From contig CAIIXF020000005.1 in the NCBI GenBank assembly GCA_903813345.2, forward strand, positions 25,795,375-25,859,374: a stretch of 64,000 nucleotides of DNA, read 5' to 3'. Source of the DNA: Owenia fusiformis (taxonomy: Eukaryota > Annelida > Polychaeta > Sabellida > Oweniidae). The notes beneath the pieces are model-generated. The model was not told where the DNA came from and did no database searches. It saw nothing but the letters and a program-made list of their open reading frames with translations. This document shows, one piece after another, positions 50,001 through 61,792 of the stretch; position 1 is the stretch's first letter, and every line of letters begins with the position of its first letter. The position numbers and the translations under genes are program-made.

Positions 50001-53000
50001 ATTCTTAATCTCCATGCGTCCACTTGTTAGAGTAATTTGCAATTGAATTCAGCACAATTAATAATGCATTTAGCAGCGTTTAATGAAAAACAGCAAAACT
50101 GCTTAAAATAACATTTAATATTATTAATCGGATGCGATTGTGTTATTTTTATTGGTGAAGAACAATTGGTATTATTTGCGATGTGTGTTAGCCTCCTCAA
50201 TTCGCGTGCTATTGTATTAACACAGAGGCATGATACTAAACAAACTAGTTCATGCCATTTTCACTTCCAAGATGGTTATAAGTTGGAGCAACTCGAATCT
50301 TGTTTATCAAGATGAGATCATGCTCTCATCTCATCCTCCTCTTAATTTGAATATTGGTATCTACTTGGCGAATGGAAATAATTTAAGAATGTTAGAAAGA
50401 AAATCAGGTCTTTATCCGGCATGCACTTCTCATCCAAATCCAAAATGTACATTCATGTATAGTACACTGACATAATCATTTTCTACTAAAAGCTTTTTGT
50501 CGAGGTAAAATGTACAGATTCTAAAATTCACTTTTTTATTTGTACTGATAGTTTTGAAGTTAATATGTTTTTCAGTAGTACAAAGTTCAATCGCGCCAAA
50601 AGGTGATGTCCTTTAGTCCACGGTGACATTGTGATTGGAAAGTGAAAAAACTATGGTTATTTGAGACTATTCACCTGCCTTTAAAACAATCACATTAATC
50701 ATATATCACTTTCAATTTCATAACCTTGTTGAATTGACGCGTTCAATATATATGATATGTTTAATATCCCAACAAATTATTATCTTTTTTCAACTTTCAG
50801 GGGTTGCGGCCGTCAGCAATTTGTGCTTGTCAAAAAAGTCCGTGGACACAATGTTTTTTTTGCCCAGTAGAAATCCATTTATCATTTATGCGTTCCATGT
50901 TGATAAACAATACATCATATCCCGAAATCTTTCATCTTACATGACAGGGAGACGGACGTATTAAAACTGCATTGTTATACTAATTTTTTGAATTTCAACA
51001 AACCCAACGTTTGGTGAATTGTAACAGTAAAATCATGTCTAGAAGAAGCATGCCGTACTTGCATTAAAAAAAGAAATTTAATTTTTCAAAGAGCGTTGTT
51101 TGTTACAATCAGGCGCGTGTGGACTGACGGTGGAACATATTGTCGTCTATATTATACCTCGAGGGCGTTACTAACCCGGTGGTAAATGTTGTTTTTAATT
51201 CCCGCAAAAGATATTTGATACTTTGAGATGTTTGGGAAAGTCCTCGACAGGTTATCCTAACACGCAACTGATCAGGCACTTACAGGCCTCGTCAATGACG
51301 CGGAACAGACACCCAAGATATCTGCCGATAACTGATAAACTGCTGTGCGCACTTCGGATAGAATTTTTAATGATTCTTCTATCAAAATGGAAAGTAACTG
51401 AGATCATTGATGCATGTACAACTTGTAAATGTTTATGAAATAGAATAATGATTGGGATTAACCTACGTTTTGTTTGTTGGTTGACTTCATTGCGCCTTAA
51501 ATCCTTGGATTGTATTCTTTGCCTGTTTCAATGCATTACACGTTACATTCACATCATCTTATCATCCAAAATGCAACTGAGTGATCGAATTGATCAACTT
51601 GGGGACGCTAAATGGCATTTTCTCAACTTGTTTTACATTTTACATTTGCCGGACAAAACCCTGAATTATTTTCCGCGTCTCTATCCATCATTATTTTGTG
51701 CAGGTTGGTGAATACATTAACTATCGAGGATTACAGTTTTCAGTTTTTGTTGGTGGTTCCCTCTCATTAGGTAACTAAGTTGTTGGTGCTACTTGACTCT
51801 GTAGCTTCTTAGTAATCACTTGCCGACTCAAACTGAATGCAACACCTTCCTCATCGGGACATTCTCCTTAGTCGCAGTGTTCCTTTCTGGTCATTATCAG
51901 ATTGGTGACATTTTCCTATGTAATAGTAGCATCTTATTTTTGTGGTCCAGAACCTTCCCAAATGTCTTGATTAGTTCCGAATTGAGCAGGATTGTCTCTA
52001 TTTTCCCCTTCATGCTTTGCATTGAAATACAACTTAACTTCAGTTTGAATATCCGACTGGATCATATTCTGCTCCATATCAGATGTCCCTATAATAACTT
52101 TTTTGTTTTTAACCTTTTAATTTGTGGCAAAGGTAATTTGATGGTCCGATTACATTTGTTCATATCCATGTTATCGGTATTTCTATCCGTTTTGTGGCGT
52201 TATCTTTAATTTTGACAAATTCCAAATATAAATGACATTGTATTATAAAGGTCTCGGCTATCGCAGTGGTATCTTGTCGAACCATCGGATTGTGTTTATT
52301 GTGAGTAGAAACTACCAGAGACCATCTTCTCAACTCAACATACACAACTTCCTAAAGTGTTTGCAACTAAGAAACTAAGTTAACTTATTCACCAATAGTT
52401 TTATTTATGAATTGTTCTAAAGCTATCACCTTATCCGCTAAAAAATTGTGTTCTTTCCAAGCAATGTTGAAAAGTCATTTAGAATGTAGAAAATTACAAG
52501 GTGGGGGTATTGATAAGACTTTTAAGCCTTGGTTACTGCTGTAAACCCAAATGTGAATTGATGGTCTAAATATCCATGTGGTGGAAACTGATAAAAGTAA
52601 AATTCTCTTAGTCTTACCTTATCCGCGCTTTATCAGTCCTGGCTCACGTCTCGCTAGTAAATTGTCGCTATCTGGATCTTAAGAGATAGCGCCTCAGTTA
52701 TATACTCCCTTTTACAAATTAAATATGTTTATCGTCGCTTCTAATTAAACTCTATCGATCCTTGGAATTAATATGTATAATGTGTTATCATTCTTAGCTG
52801 AATAGATGTCTCTACCTACCATCTCATTTATTATCAACCATTCAGAGCGAAGCATTTAGCTGCTTGTAAGGAATCAAAAGTTCTTGCACTCTTGAACTAA
52901 TAATATCGCATTAACCACTTCTAACCATTTTTGGTACTACTTTTACTGTCGCAGGTTTCGTTTGGTTATCATTTCATGCTTTATTTCATCCCGGGGATTT

Positions 53001-56000
53001 AAAAAAAATATATACACTTTAATTTCAAGAAAACAGAGAAAAACCTAAGGCAACATTGGTTAACTAATTTGTACACATAGAACAGGTTAACTATTAAACA
53101 GAAACCAGAGAGTACAAAATGAGGACAACATGATAATTAAATTTTTGCATTTTGTCTTAAAATGTTATAGTCTTTTACTGTATGTTAAAACATTTATGTC
53201 ACGTGAGATTAGAGTTGATAAAACGACCTCCGAAATGTATTTTCATTACTCCCGGTAAATCTAATACTATCAGATTGCGATCGAGATGCCTATAATGAGT
53301 AAACACAGAGGGCAAACGATAAGAAAAAAATGTTCCGGTAAATAATTAAACCCATAAGATTCAATTTTTAGTATTTGTCTATTGAATGGTAATTTTTTGG
53401 TTTATATTGTTTATTGAGCTTTCATCACATCTTTTTGTTGCATGTTTGATCTCCTGACCTCTTGCAGTTGCACCAAGTGTCTTGCCGGGTAACACCCTAT
53501 ATATTTTTTTGTGTTTGTAGCATGGTAATGGAGGGGATGATTGGTGACTTCGTGCAAGACTTACTCAAGAAATGAGATGACGTCAGCACTTTTTATGAAC
53601 TTTTTGATATCTAACACTAACTTTTTTTACGAAACGCTTATTGATCGTGGAGTTGTTTTTCATTTCCTTTTTTTGCTCCAGCTCAAAACAAGGTTTTGAA
53701 GTCATTCTTACTTCTTTTCAACACTCTGACCAGTTCGATCTGTGTATATTCTTAAAGTCAGGCATACTTAAATGTTGTCGTGTTCTTCTATTCTTCTATT
53801 ATGTGCTGGATGCGACATTGTCTCCAACATTTTGAGGACGGTGTTTGGCGGTTGGTGTTCCGGGGGTTGGCGTCTGTAACTAATCCCGTCTGTAACAAAT
53901 GGCAGAAGGTGACATTTTGCATGTTTAATAATTGTCAATGCAATGTCTTAATTATTTATTTTGACTTACATTTTAAAAGCTGTAGTATCACATTAATGGT
54001 TCAGGATGCTCTTAGACGTATGTGCTTACTCATGTTTTACAAGTGATAGGCTATATTTGCTATTTGCATTTTCAGAGGGATATTTTGCATCACAAAATAT
54101 AAGAATATAAATCAATATCGTCAATGTTCTAGTCGGTAAGTTAATTTCTGAGATGTCAGAAACGGGTATTTCTATATATTCTTGTGATCCCATCGATGCT
54201 TGTAATCCTAATTGAGTTGTTTCGTATTCAGACATAATAACCATTGGAATATTTAATTACCGTAGCGATCAATTTATAGTTTTACTTAAAATTGTATTAG
54301 CACACCGATAAATCATTTTATAATAACTATTCGACATTTATTTATGATAATGTAAAACGATGCAGGTAGAGTTTGTAGAGAGTAGAAAACAGAATTTATT
54401 GAGATAGTAGTGTAGTTCAAATAGTGATGCGGGTACATTGTAAAGGACAATGAAACCTGTTACTCAATTAAGACTTATACAATTTAACTACTTCATTATA
54501 TCCCTATTAATTTTGCCCGTTTCTTATTCAAACACCTTTAATTTCATCAAGTGTAGTGTTTAGATGCGCATTCATGGACATTATGTGGTGTTATCGTAAT
54601 CCTCGTGTATTATCATGTATATTTATTTGGGTTGGAATCGTTATCATTACATTTAAAACCGTCTGTTACAACCAGTAACAGGTGGACGTAAAGATTAAAT
54701 GCAAAGTATAGAACCAATAATCGTTTAATTGAAATAGAGAGTTTCACGTTTAATATCCTGCGTTATGCGCATTCAATGGCCCATGACGGTATCTACATAA
54801 AAAGTCATATATATCCTCAATTTACATGTGTGTGTTTCCTTCTCGTTATCCCCTCCTCATTAGGATTATCATTTAATATATTTTTTATGTTCGCGCAACG
54901 CTGGTATCGAACAGGGGAAAGAACATAAACCAATGAATGAAGTTATTGCATGCGGGGCGATAATTTTCGAAGAGTTAAAAAACAAAAAATAATTATTTGT
55001 TGAAATAATATGATATCCTATTTGTATTGTAAAGAATTAATTTAGGGGTTGGCTTATCTGATTATAGTATTCAAAGACAAATGTTAGTTTTGTTGCGGCG
55101 AACGCTGGTTAAAGCGATAGATTCACCGTGTAGTGTATATCATAAAAGCTGCACACTATTCTTAATTGTATCTGATTGTAAATTTAATTATGTTTTAACT
55201 ACCTGCACGAAAAACAGTCCAATATTGTATATTCATTGTTTGAAAATACACAGGGTGCCTGAAAGAATTTGAATTTGTCAAAAAGGTACAAGTCACGAGA
55301 TTTTCAGAACACCATGTAGCTCAATATCATTAATACTGTGGTTGAAATTTAATCTAAAAGTTTACGACCTGAAAAAATATTGATTGACAATCATCAAATG
55401 TCACATTTCAAGTTATTTTTATCATAAACCACTTTAACAATGAAGTAAATGACGTGGAATGTCGATGTATTTAGTAACGATTGATATCAACCCATTTGTG
55501 ATTTCGGTCATATCGTTATTGATGATCTAACAAGATATTTGCGCAACATATGTACTTGATGTATCATGCCAACTTTCAAAAAATTATTAATTGATTTAAT
55601 ATGTATATCATGACTGTGTCAAAATTCAGTCACATTTTGACATCAAAGATGATTCAATAATTAAAATACCAAACGTTACAGTTCACATGCAAAGTTGTTG
55701 AGAACAATATGTTTTCTATAATTGGCACGAGTGTGAGAGATTGAGGTGCAAATCGCGAGGCAAAAACCACTTTGTCGCTTCTATGTTTTTATAAAAGCAC
55801 TTGAAACTGTTAAGGGGATCCTTCACGTTTTCTAGTCATCTAGAAAACAACAATAAGGCGTTTGATTCATTAACATTTATTGTTTCACTTTGCGGCGAAA
55901 ACAGGAACTTTAAATCGGATATTAAAGATCAACTGTTAAAGTTTCTTATCTATTTTATTTTACCAATTGTAGAATCAATTATACTTTGAGGTTACCGTTA

Positions 56001-56590
56001 AAAGGCACAATCGTAGTACTTTTCTCGTGATTTATTTAAGTGTTTTCTGTCTAAGCAATCCTGTTGGAAGACGCTGATTTAGCACTCTTTAAATGACAAT
56101 AGCCGTTATCTTTGAGCATGTGACAGATCATTTTTCAGACGGTTAAAATACAAAGCCCTCGCTTGCATCATATTACCGAGACATCACCGGCCATTTATCC
56201 CGGCCGTTTATCTATGACATAGCCGCTGATAACCCTGGCTGCAGAAGCCAGGGGGATGATTGCTAGTCAAGCTAATCCGGGGTGGATCGTGCCGAGTTCA
56301 ACCAAGAGACCATAACGAATTTGACAAATTTGACAGCTCTTGTAATAGAGTTAAGAAAACCAATTCCACGGTTTTCCCAAATTAAAAGAACACAGATAAA
56401 CGTTCTGAACATGACATCCTAGGTTTGTGGTCGGTAGAGTTTCTAAAATTATTTAGGCTGAATTTTACACATTTATATCAATACACCAGAAAGGAAACAA
56501 AGGGTAACATTAAAAACCATGTTATTTTGAATGCGCGATCATGAAGATATAGTTTCATAATTCTGTGATTCGATATTTGCACCGAGAGAT
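47042..56590. other. Long stretch without a supported gene
   Basis: AT-rich DNA. All open frames are short and lack splice or family support, including 51448-51711, 51820-52209 and 53641-54046. Noted: a G-run at 49254-49266, an X-box-like palindrome at 48568-48581 (ATTGCCATGGCAAC), and an 8-bp-stem hairpin CCCTGGCT-GCAGA-AGCCAGGG at 56233-56253. Confidence 0.4.
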
Positions 56591-58366
56591 ACATGATGAT
56601 CCAGAAGTAACGTCAAAGATGTTGCCATTTCAGTACTACTTGAAACTTAGTACAGATGTTTCACAATTTGATTTGTCGATTTCATGGTTACTATGGTAAC
56701 TTGATGCAAATAATATTTATCTGTCCTGGTCATTTCTTTTTGTGTATATGGTATGTGATGCTTGATAAAACACTTTCCCAGAAAATATTTGACTAAAATA
56801 GTCTGCATGACATCATGAATGATACAACATTGATGTTTCTACGTGATAAACCAGTATGATAAAATGAAGCAAATGGGAAAATACTGAAAGATCATCGATT
56901 TTCATTTAGATTTGAAAAGTTTAAATGACTTTATCCTATGCCCAGTAGAGTTTTAGGGAGATAAGTTGGTAAAGTATATCCCAAAGCCGCTAATGTATTT
57001 GTGTTTATTGTAATAATTTGAAATAAAGAATTACAATATATATTTAAAAAAAGTATATCCCGTATCCTGATTTTGAGGTTTCCATTATCCAGAACCTACA
57101 TATCTCCCACTCCGGGGCATATATTCCCGCTTTGAATTTTTTTAAAAGTTGTATAGAAATTTGAAAAATGTGAAAAACTCTGGGTATAGGATAAAGCAGT
57201 TATGTACGGTCTGTTTGGATATGTGGTTTGTCCCTCTTGAGATATGCACATCTACCTTCGGCCCCTCAGCTAGATATGCATATCTCCCTCTGAGTGAACC
57301 CCATATCCAAAGCAACCCAGTACATAACATAAATTTATCAATCTCGGAAAATTAAGTTTGCCCAGGGTAACGTCACATCGAGTTGCTATGGTAACCATGA
57401 AATAAACCAATCAAATAGTAGAAGCTTTATTCTTAAAGTCCCCGTCTAAAGTTTGAAAATATTTTTTATCATTCATTTACTATTTGTCAGGACTTAAAAA
57501 GTGATTTTAGAGATTTTTGAACAAAAAAAAATTTCTCAAATATTCAAATTTGAAATTTCTTAATCATCAAATATTTCTTAATGCATTTCAAAAAAGATTA
57601 TCTTTTTAACACCAATGCAAAGGTTGAACAAAGGACACACTATTTCAATAATAAAATGCCATATTTAATGGGCCACTTCAATGTTTTAACATATCAAAAA
57701 TATTTTGAAACATTAGTGATGTCACTAAGGTACCAAAAACTAAAATTGAAATTGTTTTTCGATGTCAATCTTTTCTAAATATGTTAGACTTTCATATAAA
57801 ACCAATGTTGATTGTCTAACCAGGTTAAAAGGAAGAATAAATTATGTTTTAGATATCATTGTACCATTGGTTTCTATGAGAACTAAAATTTTGAAATGCA
57901 TTTTTCTCAGAACCATTTTCATGCACTGATAAGTTCATTTCTCGCTTATTTATGAACCGATTTTCTTAATTTTTTCGGCAAAAACATGAGAGGATGAATG
58001 CTATGCATTGGTATGAATTGTGGCTAATTAGAAGATATGAGTGACCTCTAAAAGTTGGTTTTAAATAAATTCACATATTTTGGAACAAAAAGTCTATCAA
58101 AAACCACTTTTTTAAATTAAAAAAAAATCGGCCATTTCGTTTGCAAAGAAAAGCTTCGGCAATCTTCGGCAATCTTCGGCAATCTCCGGCTTTTCTTGAG
58201 GTATCTTCGTTTGATTGCCAAAAGTAGACACCCGTTCGGGAATATCTATATCGAGTTTCAAGAACATTGGTCTGGTCGTATTCAATGGTACTATATGTAT
58301 TCGTATTCGTATTCAATATGGTACTGAAATGGCCACATCTCTGACGTTACTTCTGCACCACCCTGT
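56591..58366. mobile_element. 1.77-kb terminal-inverted-repeat element, non-autonomous
   Basis: Segment 56602-56636 (CAGAAGTAACGTCA...TTTCAGTAC) is repeated inverted at 58355-58321, 33 of 35 positions matching. Similarity extends outward to TACATGATGATC on the left and, inverted on the right, TACAGGGTGGTG. Termini TA-CAGGGTG are reminiscent of TA-inserting (Tc1/mariner-like) elements. A second inverted pair around GTTACTATGGTAAC (56686-56712) and CTATGGTAACCATGAAAT (57375-57405) lies inside. No transposase frame is present. Confidence 0.7.
58150..58190. repeat. Short tandem repeat, CTTCGGCAAT x3
   Basis: Three exact 10-bp units CTTCGGCAAT and one partial (CTCCGGC), inside the inverted-repeat element. 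A nearby TATTCG triplication lies near 58300. Confidence 0.85.
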
Positions 58367-58744
58367 ATGTTTACAACTTTAGAAGCAAGAAGGGAAATTC
58401 TTAATAAATGATGTATTGTAAATGTTTAGTCTGGGGGTATCTCGGACGACGTTCCGTCTAGATGATGGCTTCGTATCCGTGCTTCGTATTTGGGCGAACA
58501 TCTATTTATTAGCGTTTAGCCCCGACATACCTAAATATGTTCACCAAGTTCATGTTTATTTTCACGGAGTTTAACTATCAGATGTACAGGGTATGGCCCC
58601 CGGGGTGTGTCATTAGATGTCCATATTTTATTAGGCTATAACTTTTTTTATAATGCATGGATTTTAAGAATGTTTTTGCTGGAACGCAAAACTGGTTTTG
58701 TAATTTTTCGTAAAAAGATAGGATTTTATCGCACTTTGAAAAAG

Positions 58745-60215
58745 TCTTGTCATCACATTTCTAGGATAACCACTTAGCTGTTTAACTTGATAGACTATTG
58801 CCAAGATCTGATTAGGTATAGGGCATGCTGGGTAAACTTGGCAGCCATTTTGAACTTTTTTACAAATCTTGTCATTAAAATTTCAGGAAAAACATTTATC
58901 CGTTGAACTTGAAATTTGAACAGATGCAAGAGCAGACTAGTGCCAAGATCCTCCGATCACAGGGCTTCGAAATCCAAAATATATTCTTTCTTTCTACTCC
59001 CTGCGATAAGCAGTTAGCATTTCCCCGATTAAGAACTCTCAATCTGATTGGCTGTCTCAACACTGCGACAGAAATCATGTATAAGTCATTGCGCACAATT
59101 AGATCACGTGATTCAGTTTAATCGAGCGCTTCCAAATCGGATATAGCAGGGGGAAGAAGGAGGTACGGATTCTGGATACTTGCTTAGGAGGATGCGTGTT
59201 AGGGTTTGGGTGTGTTGGTTTATCTACATGGTGGCGATTTTGAATTTTTTGATAAGTTGGCCATTTTGAATTTTTCAACTAGACCCAAAAACCATCTACA
59301 AGTTTTCAGGAGTTCAAATCTGACCTTAGAATTGAAATTTGATATTTGCCTGACCTTAAATGACCTTCGAAATGTTTTTATTCAAATCTAGGTCAGCTCA
59401 ATCACAAAAGTCCTACTTAGATCTGAAAGGTGAAAATTTCAAGGTCAGGGCCATCAAACTAGGTTACAAACGATGTTATCGAAGTTTCTGAAAGTAAGAG
59501 ACAACAAATCAATTCTTGTCATCCAAGAAAATTCCAAGAAAACCATTAACCTGTTCAGGTATGAGGTTCCATATCCATCCGCCAAAAGGTATATAGTCCA
59601 TTTAAAAACCTGTGGTTTTGTTCTAAATAACGCCATAGTTGGCTTCTTTGGTACCTAGTATGCCACTATTTGGTATCAAAATAAAGAGGAGGAGTTCAAC
59701 TTTCATTTGAATTACGAAAATAGCGATGTAGGTCAAAATGGTTCCGACGTGAGCATGTTTACTACGCGTTTGCCCGTCATCTCAGAATTGAGGAAATGGT
59801 AGGAAACGCGAGTTACAATAAATGGACGCTGATATCTCAAAAAGTAATCTGACTCCCTATAATTTGATGTAGATCAATCGAACCCCTATATGAACAGGTA
59901 CATTTTTATATATAACACTATGGGGGGGGGGGGAGTAAGCGTTTTAAAGTTGATCACGAACGTCATATGTGCAAAGTATTGTTCTGAATTTTCGAATTTG
60001 GAGTTGGATTACGGTACTCATACCTTCAACTTGAAAATTTTACAGATACAAGAGCAGGTATTTTGAATTTTCCCATAAATTTTGTCATCAAAGAAAACCA
60101 CTTATCAGTTAAGCTTGATATTTTTAGAGATGCAAGAGCAGACTAGTGCCAATATCCGATAAGGTTTTGGGCATGCTGGGTAACTTACATGGTGATCATT
60201 TTGGTCTTCAACGTG
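58745..60215. repeat. Diverged interspersed direct repeats
   Basis: A unit of roughly 150 bp recurs at about 58745-58860, 58868-58965 and 60066-60215, with a further fragment near 60030. Shared blocks are GCATGCTGGGTAA (58823 and 60171) and a 25-bp identical stretch at 58922-58946 and 60128-60152 beginning AGATGCAAGAGCAGAC. Frames here are not genes. Confidence 0.75.
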
Positions 60216-61700
60216 CGATATTTATCACTGTGTGTCTTGTTTAGTGCTATCTGGATACATAGGTTTTTAACATTAGTGGTCTGAATGCAAAACGGTTGCA
60301 TAGCCATAGTTTGAAGGAACAATTCAGAAGTGATGTTAGTAATACGATACATCAATTCAAAATACCATATTGACACCTTATGCATTCTTTCGAAGAATAA
60401 CTTTGGGTTGTTTGTTGAGAATATTTGTTTTAAAAAAAAGTGGAATGTTAGAAGTTTCATAAGAAAAATACGTAAGAGTAAATTCAACATACATGTATTT
60501 CCTATGATTTTCAAAGTTTTTACGGGGTACACCTGAGTAGTTTCTAAATAGCTGAATAACGCTGACATAATAGATGTCACCCTTGTTTGTCTTTGATTTT
60601 CTTGGGCCAGACCTCCATTCACTTCGATGCTAGAAACTTGCAATAGTCAATTTCATTTCAATAATCAAAAAGTGTTTTTGAATCTGTCTGAAACTCAATG
60701 GCATGCTATTGGACGACCCTATCAATGTACATTAAACATGAAAATGTTGGTTGTCATACGAATAAGCCAAGGTTTTAATGAATTTTAGCATTGCACATTT
60801 AGATTTGGCTAGATTTGTATGTAGGACCCAGTATCTGGCAGTTGATAAGTAGATAGATGAACCTGTTTACATCTCCTAATTCAAGAATATCAAGGGAGTA
60901 CTCTGACTGTGCTCATGTCAGACACTGCTTCTTTAAGATGCTGAACATTTCAAGTCTATGCTACACTGTATACATTCCCTGTGCTAATGGACAGGTGGAA
61001 TGTTTTAATATTGAATCCACCAGGTTGAAGGGAAACTGCCAAATGGACCCACTGTCGGATTGAAAAATATTGAAATGGTTTTGTTTCCTATTTTAGTTAC
61101 TTTTAGATTGAATTCGGAGTGTATGGGATACAATCCCCATCGTGAAACGTCAACTCACCTCATCGGGTAAGTCTGGGGATCTTTGAAAAATATAGAAAAT
61201 GGAAATGTCACCACGATCTCCAATGTCCACTGATTCATGGCATGGAAAACAATAAACAATGTCTTGTTTGTTGGATTAAGGGTCCAAAACACACGAGTAA
61301 ATAGGACGAGGTTACATCAAACATGGCGTTAGCTGTTTTGGTGATCAAGGACAAAATCAAGTTATCATTAAATGCCCTTTTCTCTTTCTTCCCTTCTCAT
61401 GTTAGACTCAAGAAGACTGCATATTCCAAAGGATAGTAAAGGTTGTTGATCCCACAATGTGGTGTCATGTCATGGTTGTCAAAAGGAAAAACACTACTGC
61501 CTGGTTATTTTTATCAAAATGACGAGTACAGTAATCTTTTTCGTGGGGCTGCATCTACATTCTGTACCTTGTGGTCTACTTCTGCCGGTCTCTGCTGGTT
61601 TTGCATGTTTAATGATAACTTCAATAAAACCCATGATGGCATCATCAATAACTTCCATTGGTAGTATTTGCCACATTTCTTATCAGTACCCATATATAGA
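60216..61700. other. No gene or clear repeat recognised
   Basis: The frame at 60185-60643 (152 residues, minus) is cysteine/phenylalanine-rich noise overlapping repeat edges. I see no splice or family support. Confidence 0.35.
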
Positions 61701-61707
61701 GAATGTT

Positions 61708-61792
61708 TACCCTGCGCGCAGACTCTAGTTATCAGTCTAACTGGAGACGAAGCTCTCTTTTAAGAAGTGAAGTCGAACGAGTACAAAGGGTA
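61708..61792 (-). mobile_element. TACCCT-family mini-element, copy 5
   Basis: 85 bp, TACCCTGCGCGCAGACTCTA to GAGTACAAAGGGTA, opposite in orientation to copies 1, 2 and 4. The flanks GAGAATGTT and TAGAATGTT abut both ends and match at 8 of 9. Confidence 0.8.

Noticed and set aside
60185-60643. 152-residue minus-strand frame
   Set aside because: No recognisable domain, overlaps diverged repeats at its end, and composition matches AT-rich noise.
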